64,000 nt of DNA from Garcia nutans (lineage: Eukaryota > Streptophyta > Magnoliopsida > Malpighiales > Euphorbiaceae): positions 17,936,001 through 18,000,000 of the forward strand of contig CANTUV010000024.1 of the NCBI GenBank assembly GCA_947685225.1, in the 5' to 3' direction. The position numbers and the translations under genes are program-made. This document shows, in pieces, positions 55,060 to 64,000 of this stretch (position 1 is the stretch's first letter; each line of letters opens with the position of its first letter). A model generated the notes under the pieces. The model did not search any database and was not told where the DNA came from. It saw nothing but the letters and a program-made list of their open reading frames with translations.

Positions 55060-56180
55060 ATGCAGAGGCAGCCAGATGCTTCAGCAGTTATTGCGGGTAC
55101 ATTTTCTTTATTTGGCATTTCAGTTCTTGCTCTAATTAATCCAGGATCTACTCATTCATACATAAGTGCATCTACCTTGCATGTGACCAAATTACATTCA
55201 GAGTCCCTAGGATTTGATGTCTTGGTGACAAATCCTTTAGGGCATAGTGTGGTAGTTAGCAAGGTGCATCGTGATAGTTCAGTTGTAGTGCAAGATGAGG
55301 GGTTTCTTGGTGATTTGATTGAAATGCCTTTTAAGGAGTATGATTTGATCTTAGGCATGGATTGGTTGTCTAAGCATGGGGCTGTGGTAGATTGTCAAAA
55401 TAAGTGTGTTACCTTGAGAACCAGTGATGGTAGAAGTGTGATGGTATCTAGTGAGTTGAGACATATTGCATCCTTGTTTATTTCAGTTGTTGCAGCTAGG
55501 AAGTTGATTCGAAAAGGGTGTGATGGTTATCTTGTTCATGTTGTAGATACCAGAGTAGTGGATTCTCAACTTGATAGTATATCCACAGTTGCTGAATTCC
55601 CATATGTATTTCCTGAGGAGATGCCAGGGTTACCCTCTGAGAGAGATGTAGAGTTTAGTACCGATTTGTTGCCTGGTACCACTCCCATCTCTATTACTCC
55701 CTATCGAATGGTACCGGCTGAGTTGAGAGAATTGAAGGTACAGTTGCAGGAGTTATTGGATAAAGGGTTTATTAGCCCTAGTGTTTCTCCGTGGGGAGCT
55801 CATGTTTTGTTTATGAAGAAGAAGGATGGTACTTTGAGATTGTGCATCGATTATAGGCAGTTGAATAAGGTGACCATCAAGAATAAGTATCCTTTGCCTA
55901 GGATAGATGATCTCTTCGATCAATTGAAGGGAGCAATATTATTTTCCAAGATTGATTTGAGATCAGGGTACCATCAGTTGAGAGTCAGAGCTGAAGATAT
56001 ATCTAAGATAGCTTTCCGCATAAGGTATGGGCATTATGAGTTTTTGGTGATGCCTTTTGGATTAACGAATGCACCAGGAACTTTCATGGATTTGATGAAT
56101 AGGGTGTTTAGGCCTTATCTAGATCAGTTTGTGGTGGTCTTTATCGATGATATTTGGTGTATTCACATAATAAGGAGGAT
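55060..56180 (+). CDS. pol: Tekay-2 pol: protease and N-terminal RT, cut by element F
   Basis: About 370 residues. The protease motif is LINPGSTHSYIS: the catalytic Asp is Asn, so it should be inactive. The RT runs LLDKGFISPSVSPWGAHVLF, KKDGTLRLCIDYRQLNKVT, YPLPRIDDLFDQLKG, FSKIDLRSGYHQLRV and MPFGLTNAPGTFMDLMNRVF, with the FIDD box intact. One added T just after FIDD shifts the frame (DDIWCIH instead of the family's DDILVYS). Tekay homology stops at about 56179, where Tat element F enters. Residues past there are LTR translation. Confidence 0.88.
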
Positions 56181-56184
56181 AATG

Positions 56185-58343
56185 TGTGAGCAAGGATTTT
56201 CGCCTCCACTCCCGATGGAATGGTTCTTGCGACTTAAGCACTATTTAGGCTCAGAACCTTAGAGAACACGGGCCTAAGTCCGAAGAAAATGGAGGCCGGG
56301 AAAAAGAAAGGGGTGGATGACTCAATTCCTAAGGAATCCCCAACCCCCTAATGGGTTCAAAAATTTGGGTACGTGTGGGGAAGGTGAGAAATGGCCCAGC
56401 ACCCACACAACATCCGGTTCATTGGAACCGGCCTCCTTTACAGGTCTTAATATTATAAAATTCTTAAATATAACAATATTATCCATATTACATGTAATAA
56501 TTGAAATAAAGCATCGTTATATTAAAAATCAAAGCAATATCCAAGCAAAGCAAATAAATGGACACCCATCCGAGGAAGGAAACATGTCCTTACATCGTTC
56601 ATGTCTAAACTAATAGGACACCCACTAAAAGGTAGAAACATGTCCTTTACATTGGTCTAAAAAAATATAGAAGCAATTTAAATTACATGATTTTTAATTA
56701 ATGAGGTACCCACAAAGTGGAAACATACCTCTTACAACATTTGGAAATCAAAATAAATCGATAAAAGTAAATAACCGTTCATAATAAATAAATCATTCAT
56801 CAAAGATATTAAATATCAATCAAAATATATAATAAACATTCATCCATGATAAATTAAGTAAATCAAGCATTGAAATTAAATAAATCAAAGCATATAATGA
56901 ACTACATAATTAAATCTAACATTAAATAAATATATATTTTAGGGTTCGTATCTTAAAATAAGATTTTAGAATTACTAAATTAGGGCTTTGGAAAAAGGAA
57001 AGTTAAATACACTGACGCATAACACACAAATGAATATTGACCCCTTTGATAAGCCCATACGGTGGTCCCACTTCTAGGATTGTAGGTTTTGGTATTGAAA
57101 ATTAAGATTTTAGGGTTTAGAATTTAGAAAATAGGGTTTTGAAATTGGAAGAAACTAATGTTATTTTTAAAAGAATAATGCTTACTGTGTGATTTTGGAA
57201 AGAATGATTAATTAGGGTTAAAGCTTTTGATGCTTAAAAATAAGGCTATTGACTTTTGGAATAGAGTTTAGGGTTTCAGGAATTAATAAAACAATTTAGG
57301 GTTTTTGGTGTCTTGGAAAATATATTTGGTTTTAAGATTTGTGAAAATAGTTTAGAGTTTTATAAAGTTTTGGAAATAAGCAAAATGTTTTAAGATTTTT
57401 TTGAAACAGAAAAATAACGAATTAAGGCCTTTTGGACATAGAAGAAATAAATTTAGGGTTCTTAGGGTTTAGAAGAAACAGAAAAGTATTTTTAGGGTTC
57501 TAAAGGTTCTTGGAGATAGAAAGTATTTTTTTATGGTTTTTGAAAATATAAAAAATGATTTAGGGTTTTTAAGGTATTTGAAAGCAGAAAAGTATTTTTA
57601 GGTTGTTGAAACGAAGATCAAGTTATTATATCTTGCAAGATCAAAGTTTTGCGTGTATAATCTTATGAATCAAATAAAGAACGAAGCTACTGTAAGAAAT
57701 AAAAAGAAATTAAAGATTCAAACCTTCGTTCGTTGGTTGCACCAAAAATTGCTCTCTGGATGAACAAGGACAAAGGCATGCTCGTTGCCTTTGATGAATT
57801 CTTGATTGATTGCTTGCTTATTCTCTTCTAAAATGTCCTATCAATTTGTAAAGTTCCAGTTCAAAATCCAAGTCCCAGTCCAAAGTCCAATTCCTCCTTT
57901 TCTATGTGTCTTTTAGTGTTATTTATAGGAAATTTTGGAAGCTTAATTCCAATTGTTTAAGGAATTTATCATTAATTAGGAAAAGGAAACCGAAACCAAA
58001 TAGAATTTGGTTTTGGAAAAAATTACATCGAAAAAATTTTGCTGGAGAAAAAACTATTGCGGGGTGCTGCGAGGAACCGTGTCGAAAAATTGCGAGGGGC
58101 AAGCTGCGGGCCATTTCATCCACTGTTTTCGGCGATGAATTTTTTCATCGCCGATTTTTCCGTCACCGATTTATTTTTATTTTTATTTATTATTATTATT
58201 ATTATTTTATTATTATAATGATTTTTAAAAATTATAAAAAATAAATACTAAAATAAATATTATTTAATTAAGATAACACAAAAATTATTTTAGACTAATT
58301 AAAATATATTGGACCAGACCGGGTCAAAAATTAAGGGTCTATA
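56185..58343 (-). repeat. 3' LTR of Tat element F (about 2.16 kb)
   Basis: Minus-strand start TATAGACCCTTAATTTTTGA at 58343, end GCTCACA at 56185. It has the hairpin trio (56560-56731), the CCGGTTC hairpin (56414-56431), several telo-box words as TTAGGGTTT (57100-57600) and the palindrome CGGCGATGAA-TTTT-TTCATCGCCG (about 58129-58152). The ORF at 57906 inside it is chance. Confidence 0.9.
56560..56731 (-). promoter_or_regulatory. Triple hairpin cluster in Tat LTR F
   Basis: Minus strand. HP1 56703-56731: outer GAGGTA/TACCTC (all Watson-Crick, where LTR G has a G-U), inner CCAC-TTT-GTGG. HP2 56615-56646: outer AGGACA/TGTCCT, inner CTAC/GTGG. HP3 56560-56589: outer GGACA/TGTCC, inner CCTTC-CTCG-GATGG with one mismatch. 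Confidence 0.75.
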
Positions 58344-58358
58344 GTTTGCCCCCTGCTT
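58344..58358 (-). other. Polypurine tract of Tat element F
   Basis: The minus strand reads AAGCAGGGGGCAAAC directly before the LTR start at 58343. Confidence 0.87.
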
Positions 58359-58439
58359 GAACGATCTAAGACTTTAGTAAAAGAGAGTGAAAAACAATAA
58401 GACTTAATTTTTGATGAGATGGTTATTTGAATTTGTTTT

Positions 58440-58750
58440 GGGTACTTGGACTCGAGATTGAACTTGATTTGGCTACTTGGACCCAAGACTGGATTGAATT
58501 TGGGTACTTGGACCCGAGACCGAATTTGATTTGGGTACTTGGACTCGAGATTGAATTTGATTTGATTTGGATACTTGGACTCGAGATTGGGTACTTAGAC
58601 CAGAGACTGAATTTGATTTTTGGTACTTGGACCTGGGATTGGGTACTTGGACCCGAGTTTGATTTGATTTGGATACTTGGGCTCGAGAATGGGTACTTGG
58701 ACCCGAGACCGAATTGAATTTAGGTGCTTGGACCCAAGACCGAGTTTGAC
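58440..58750 (-). repeat. 31-bp tandem array in F 3' UTR
   Basis: TACTTGG-type words recur at 58443, 58474, 58505, 58536, 58572, 58592, 58624, 58644, 58674, 58694 and 58725: mostly 31 bp, with 20-bp deleted units. On the element strand the unit contains CGGGTCCAAGTACCCAAATT, similar to part of the 67-bp unit of element G. The repetitive peptide ORFs here are a by-product. Confidence 0.9.
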
Positions 58751-58814
58751 TAACCTTTTATCAATTAAGAAGACTGACTGCTTCGGTTGTTCTATGTATT
58801 GTGGTTCTTTACCC

Positions 58815-59400
58815 TCAAAATGAATCTTCATCCTTTGAGATCGAGTCTTCACCCTTGAAAATAGATATTCATCCTTTGAGATTGGGTCTTCACCCTTGAA
58901 GATGGATCTTCATCCTTTGAGATCGGGTCTTCACCCTTGAAAATGGATCTTCATCCTTTGAGATCTGGTCTTCACCCTTGAAAATGGATCTTCATCCTTT
59001 GAGATCGGGTCTTCACCTGTGAAAATGGATCTTTATCCATTGGAAATCGGGTCTTCACCCTTGACATCGGGTCTTCACCCTTTGAAAATGGATCTTCATC
59101 CTTTGGACTTCAGGTCTTCACCCTTTGTAAATGGATCTTCAGCCTTTGAGATCGGGTCTTCACCCTTGACATCGGGTCTTCAATCTTTGAAAATGGATCT
59201 TCATCCTTTGGACTTTGGGTCTTCACCCTTTGAAATTGGATCTTTATCCATTGAGATGAGGTCGTCACCCTTGAAGATGGATCTTCATCCTTTGAGATCG
59301 AGTCTTCACCCTTGAAAATGGATCTTCATCCTTTAAGCTGGATCTTCATCCTTGGAAATCGGGTCTTCACCCTTGGAAGTGGATCTTCATCCTTAGAGAT
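58815..59400 (-). repeat. 41-bp tandem array in F 3' UTR
   Basis: CTTCATCC words at 58826, 58867, 58908, 58949 and 58990 give a 41-bp period that becomes irregular after 59030. Units alternate 'ggatcttcatcctttgagat' and 'cgggtcttcacccttg'. There are about fourteen units. It is adjacent to, but distinct from, the 31-bp array. Confidence 0.9.
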
Positions 59401-59627
59401 TTGTCCTATATTGGCTTCAGCTCTTCTAGCTGGACTGATCTCTTGTCATTTGCGTCTTCATTCTTTTGATAGTTCTAATGTTCCATTCTTTTGTTCTTCC
59501 TTTTTGCAAAAATTCAGCTATTTTTAATTGGACCTTATATCCTCTCCTTGCCCACCCTGCGTGGTAAAATATTAGAAGTTGGTTTGAAAATATTTTTGTA
59601 TATAAACTCAAAAAATTGAAAAGGAGA

Positions 59628-59646
59628 AACTTTGCCCCCTATGTAG
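59628..59646 (-). other. Second polypurine-tract-like motif of element F
   Basis: The minus strand reads CCTACATAGGGGGCAAAGT, sharing GGGGGCAAA with the main tract at 58344. It lies on the far side of the two tandem arrays, as in element G. Confidence 0.4.
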
Positions 59647-61918
59647 GCTTAAACCAAAGATTTTTTCCATGCAAGCCTTGATTGATGTTTTTGTTGTCTA
59701 GTTCTTCGCACAAGCACGCATTTCTTCTCCTAGCAAAATTACTGGAGCTTTCTCAAGCAATGGGCCTTCTATGCCCCCCTGATTTGATATCTTCTTTTTA
59801 TTGTTTACTTCACAGGGTGTTTGTTGTTCACTTTGACAAGGAATAGACAATACAAGACAAGAAAATGCAATGTGATACGCTCATGTATGCATGATATGCA
59901 TGAATAACACTTACAATGGTTCCATGACTCACAGACCGAGGTGATCAACAGAAGTGTTCTCATTGGTTCCTTTTAGATGCTCATTCAGGTCTTGCATTGG
60001 AATGACACAATGCTCCACATTTATGGCTTTTATCTTTAAGATGTTGAAAATATGAATAATGGAGGCCCCAAATAGTAGAGATAAACCCATTTCAAATCAT
60101 TATTTAGTATGTCAGTCGGTAGCTTCTTCATAACCTTGTCAGTAATCATTTCCTTTGCCCAATGTATCCTTCGAGGTTTGATAGTTCAACATACTCCCCT
60201 TAACTTGAAGTCTTTGTTTTTTTTTTAATTTGAAACCAAATGTTGGCTTTGCCAAATTAATGTCAATGTACCTCAGGACTTGATTTTCCAAACTAACATA
60301 TCTATAACATGACAACCCTAGTTACTGTACTAAACATGGGAATTATTTCTATTTAAGCAAGAATTGTTACACTTCAGATAGGCACATACACATTACTTGG
60401 CCAAAGGTCTCATTTGAGTTTAAATATTATCTATCTCATATGCATGCTCATCCAAACTATCTCCACTAATAGACTCTACCCACCAAGAGAGATCAACAGG
60501 TCTTTGATAGGTTTGACATGGGGTCTATAAGGGACATGGGTTAAATGAAGGCCATTTGTAAGTTGGAGCCGATGTGACACAATGGACACACCTTCACACT
60601 ACAAATTTCTTGTTTAAACTTTAGCCAGCTAGGAGCAATCTTTCTAGACTCCAAATTCCTTCTATCTTCTTGCCATTAATCTGGATCTTGATTAGGACAA
60701 TTTTTACCCTTGCAAAAAGTTTGGTACCCAAATTCGCTTCTTTTCTTCTTCTCCATTTTCTTTCCTTTTATTTTTCTTACTCTTCCCTTTCTTTGAGCAT
60801 TTTATCATTTTATCCTTCTTCCTTATAGGACTGTCAAGTACAGAACTTTCAAGAACTGGATGGTCTTCCTCCTTTTTTCTCCAATTTTTGTTGGGTTGGA
60901 CCAAGTAAAAAAATGTCCTTATGAACCAAATGAAAGCCTTTTGATGCTTTAGGTAAAAGAACTTAGTTGGCTTTCTCAATAGCCTTTTTAGGTTTTATAC
61001 TTCTTCTCCTTTTTTCTTTTTTTTTTGTCCTTTTTTCCTTTTCTTTTTTTTTCTCTTTTTTTTCTTTTTCTTTTTTCATTCTTCTTTTTCTTTTCTTTTC
61101 TTTTTTTTTCTAGCTCTAAAAGAGTTGTCTTGTTTGCACCAACTTGGGTTTCCAATAATGGATGAGTGGAGTGACATAAATCCTCTTTGACAGGGATAAA
61201 TCATTTATTACTCTGATGTTATCTTGATAGATTGGAGATACTAGGTGAACTTCAACTGCCCTTATGGTCTTGACAACATCAACTATCCTTATGATCTTGA
61301 CTATACATTCCATTCTTTGATCTTCTTGCCTCTTCATCTTAGTGATCATAAGACTTGTCAAAAGTATCACAACAGCTCAGGATAGGTTGTTGGGATTATA
61401 TGCCAATGAAAAGAAAGCTAAAATTTTATGAAGGCTCAAAGGGACAACTAGGGATTGATATTTGATAGGGTGGATACAAGTTGTTGGCTAACCAAACAAT
61501 GCCTAAATCATCTCTCCCTTAAATAAGCAGAGTTCAATTTCGCCTCGAAAGTTTGACAAAGCATGTTGTAAGACTGACTAGGACCTAGACAAAGGTAATT
61601 ATGCAGGAGCCCTCTCTAAGTAAGCATATACAACTCAATGCTATAGAGCAATTCCCTTATCTAGTACAGTCATTCAAGTCATGATGCATAGACACGCTAA
61701 TTTATGAACATCAAGCTAGATTCCTCATTGGCTGAGCACCAAAATGAACAAAGACTAGCAAAATTTTTGATAAAAGTAATTTATTCAAACAAATTTAAAT
61801 TTGAAAAACACGATTGTTCCAATTAAATATTAAAGAAAGTAAAATAAATAGAGCAACACTTTAAGTTAAGGGAAGTTCATTGAGTTGGAGTCGAAGATAC
61901 TTCATTTATTTAGACATC
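59647..61918 (-). other. Unrecognised non-coding internal region of element F
   Basis: About 2.3 kb with no domain similarity in any frame. It includes a long polypyrimidine run on the plus strand at about 61000-61125 (polypurine on the element strand). Short ORFs at 60704 and 61116 show no recognisable motif. This is where pol would be in a full element. Confidence 0.6.
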
Positions 61919-62747
61919 TCAAGGGTAAGGAGTTTTTCCATCATCAAAGGTCATTGGTTCATCATCCACAGTTAGCCCAAGCTTACTTGGTAGCATATCA
62001 TCTTTAGCAGCTTCTCCATCCATATCATGATAAGAGGACAAGATAAAACTCTTCATGAAGGTTGTAAGCGATGGTGCCCTTTCAAATTTAGGCACAGGAT
62101 TATTCTTAGTGTTGGGCTTATCAGGCTCAGGCAGCTTTCCACTATCAATCAAATCTTGGATTTCATACCTTAATCAAACACATTTATCTGTCTCATGCCC
62201 TTGCATTTGATGAAATTGACAAAAAGCCTCAGTATCAAATTTTGGGTGTAAGGGATTTGGCAAAGGTTGAGGGGCTAATGGCTATAATAGTCCCTTCTTT
62301 TGTAGCTTGTTGAAGACCCAAGATAAAGCCTTCTCTAGATTTGAAAACTTCCTTCTATTTGTCAACTTCGGACATTTCTTTAGTTCTTAGTTTCTTCTCA
62401 AATTTCTTTTCTAAATCCGCAATAATCTTTTTGACATCAGAATTTTTAGTCTTTTTAAAAGTTGTCTTCTCAACAACCTTCGGCTCCTTTTTGTCTTGAG
62501 GATCTTGAAAGTATTGAGCCCAGTCATCATCATCATCAATGATCGCCTTATCATCATCAAAAGCTACTTTGCCAACTTTAGCCTTCCCTTTATCCTTTGG
62601 CTTCTTGAAGCTAGCAAATACTTCGACTATATTTCCTAAAATTGCAGTCAATTGGGTCTTCATGGTCTCAGCTAGGGCCTCTTTCATTTCTTCCATCTTG
62701 GCTTTGAGGGCGTCGTCCACCATTCTTTGAATTTGTTTGGGATCCAT
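61919..62747 (-). pseudogene. gag: Tat element F gag with internal deletion
   Basis: The ATG at 62745-62747 gives MDPKQIQRMVDDALKAKMEE, an acidic Asp run and a Lys-rich stretch to EMSEVDK, stop near 62355. The homologue in A then has a roughly 550-bp gag core (KIPSFAKFDG onward) that is missing here. Sequence resumes at SWVFNKLQKKGLL and reaches an intact Tat-type zinc knuckle FCQFHQMQGHETDKC, a TGA, then DLIDSGKLPEPDKPNTKNNP and PSLTTFMKSF, ending at 61919. The capsid core is gone, so the product could not form particles. Confidence 0.85.
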
Positions 62748-63918
62748 TATTTTTGGTGAGCAAGTGATTGAGTCGTTGCTTGATTTTTTGCTTATGGCGT
62801 AGGTCGGATTGTCGTAAGCTTTTGAACTATCGTAATCCAGGGCTGTGAGCCAGAAAGGATCAATGATATGAGATGCAAATGTATGCATGTATGCATGTAT
62901 GCACAAAAAATTAACAAACAAGGACAAATAGGATGTTCCTTCCAACCTGATAACATCCACACATGAATGGCTAGTCTCTTTTCCTAGGAATATGGTTAAC
63001 AAAATACCAACATGGGGTACCTTGTTTTTGAATATTTTTCTTGGACGTTTCAACCAATAGTTATATTTTCAAAATTGGAAATCAATTCATAATAATTCCC
63101 ATTAATTAGGTTTTAATCCATTTAAGCAACTATAGTAGCTTTTATGCTATATTGGATTAAAACTAAATTAAGAGGTTTATTATAAATAGATTTCTCACTT
63201 GAAAAAGTAACAAATGATTCATGCCAAAAATAAGCCCATGATTAATTACTCTTAGTATAAACTAGGCTCACAATTGATTTTTTGTATTTTCATAATTGAC
63301 CTAAATAATTTGAAAGCTCTTTGTAAGAAAAGGTTAGATGAAAATAATTTTGTTTCTAAGCCCATTGTAAAAAGATTTTAGAAGAAAATGGATTTTGGGC
63401 TTAGTATTTGGGCCATGAGCAAAAGAATTTTTGATTTCTTTTTTAGAAAAGTTTTATGTCCACATACCATTTTGAAAAGTTTTGAAAATAGTTTAGGTCT
63501 TTTGGACTTTAAAGAAAAATTTATTTTGAGCATACAATATACTTAGGTCATATTAGAAAAAGAACAAACCAAATAAGACATGATTCAAGCCAAGACAAAT
63601 TAACCATAGTCAAACAACATGCATTTGGGGTAAAACCCTAAGGAAAGTAACTAGGCCAATTACATGAGCTTTAATCTTTGGGTTAAAAGGCTTAGGTTCC
63701 TATAGCAAGTATATACCGAATGGTACAAGGCTATGAGTGGTTATGCCATGCTCGATCTCCATACCTTGAGTGAAAGTATGGTATCCCTTACATAACACAA
63801 CACGATCAATACGGGCGTCCTAACTCACGCACACGATGCAATCAAATTTTTGTAATGGATAATATCATTATAAGAAAGAAGAGAATAATATAAAGACCAA
63901 TGGAATCAACTTTTCTTT
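62748..63918 (-). other. Untranslated leader of Tat element F
   Basis: About 1.17 kb between primer site and gag, colinear with 31750-32895 of element A. No sustained ORF. Confidence 0.7.
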
Positions 63919-63936
63919 TCCCCAGTAGAGTCGCCA
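63919..63936 (-). other. Primer binding site of Tat element F
   Basis: The minus strand reads TGGCGACTCTACTGGGGA, one base from the site of element A. The LTR end TGATCACA on the minus strand starts at 63938. Confidence 0.85.
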
Positions 63937-63937
63937 C

Positions 63938-64000
63938 TGTGATCGGGGATTTTTGCCCCCACTCCCGGTGGAATGGTTCTTGCTACTTCGGCACTGCTTA
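63938..64000 (-). repeat. 5' LTR of Tat element F, edge only
   Basis: The last 63 bases match the LTR tail seen at 5173-5235 and 56185-56247 (GTGCCGAAGT, AAGAACCATTCCACCGGGAG). The rest lies outside the window. Confidence 0.85.

Larger units (their letters stand above)
49233..56180 (+). mobile_element. Tekay-2 (element D), 5' LTR to RT, interrupted
   Basis: 5' LTR, primer site, gag, protease and RT lie in order on the plus strand. The element is interrupted by solo LTR E in its LTR and by Tat element F in its RT. The remainder should lie to the right of F, beyond the window. Stops, shifts and a protease active-site change make it inactive. Confidence 0.9.
56185..64000 (-). mobile_element. 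Tat element F, pol-less, minus strand
   Basis: From right to left: 5' LTR edge (63938 on), primer site, leader, a deleted gag, about 2.3 kb of unrecognised non-coding DNA, two tandem arrays, polypurine tract and 3' LTR. No protease, RT, RNase H or integrase is visible, so the element is non-autonomous. It is inserted in the RT of Tekay-2. Confidence 0.88.

Noticed and set aside
57906..58244. 112-residue ORF ending in Phe/Tyr/Ile-rich sequence
   Set aside because: It lies in the antisense strand of Tat LTR F, ends in a TTATTA microsatellite and has no counterpart in LTR A or G.
58427..59527. Repetitive ORFs of about 96, 98 and 71 residues
   Set aside because: They are translations of the 31-bp and 41-bp tandem arrays of element F. 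31 and 41 are not multiples of three, so the apparent peptide repeats drift and no start context or domain supports them.
61000..61125. Long polypyrimidine run as a polypurine tract on the minus strand
   Set aside because: It is a low-complexity T/C microsatellite within element F, lacks the GGGGGCAA core and is not next to an LTR.

Overview
This window is plant nuclear DNA, most likely from a eudicot. It consists almost entirely of transposable elements nested inside one another, and I found no intact host gene. The plant assignment rests on the families present: Ty3/gypsy chromovirus elements of Tekay type with initiator-Met-tRNA primer sites, Tat/Ogre-type Ty3/gypsy elements with a primer site reading TGGCGACTCCACTGGGGA, a Sire-like Ty1/copia element, a Helitron helicase, a CACTA transposase and a plant mobile domain (PMD) gene. 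The sequence does not fix the species.

Layout, left to right. 1-5235: the 3' part of a Tat element (G, +) with an antisense PMD pseudogene, a 67-bp tandem array, a polypurine tract and the 3' LTR. 5236-8270: gag start and 5' LTR of a Tekay element on the minus strand (Tekay-0), into which G inserted. 8271-25675: a minus-strand Sire copia element, cut by Tekay-0, by a lone Tat LTR (8426-10412) and by Tekay-1 (10722-18113). Tekay-1 is followed by a duplicated block of flank plus LTR (18151-21268). 25676-26861: Helitron helicase remnant. 26862-28645: CACTA terminus and transposase remnant. 28646-29557: decayed Tekay-type LTR. 29558-37770: Tat element A (+) with 5' LTR, gag, protease, G-patch, RT and RNase H, all broken. 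37771-39956 and 49087-49232: LTR B. 39957-49086: a complete, young, non-coding LTR element (C, minus strand) inside LTR B. 49233-56180: Tekay-2 (D, +), itself containing a solo LTR (E, 49643-51933). 56185-64000: a pol-less Tat element (F, minus strand) inserted in the RT of D.

The junctions give an order of events. Helitron holds CACTA, which holds LTR remnant H, then Tat A, then LTR B, then Tekay D, then solo LTR E and Tat F: seven layers. Five-base target-site duplications confirm several steps: GTAAA for Tekay-1, GCACA for C, GATTA for E and GATGA for a 391-bp foldback.

Every coding region carries stops, frameshifts or active-site changes, so no element here can move on its own as read. 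The least explained signals are non-coding: a cluster of covarying hairpins in the Tat LTRs, telo-box clusters in the same LTRs, the antisense PMD gene, paired polypurine tracts around hypervariable tandem arrays, the foldback family, and the templated-filler duplication at Tekay-1.
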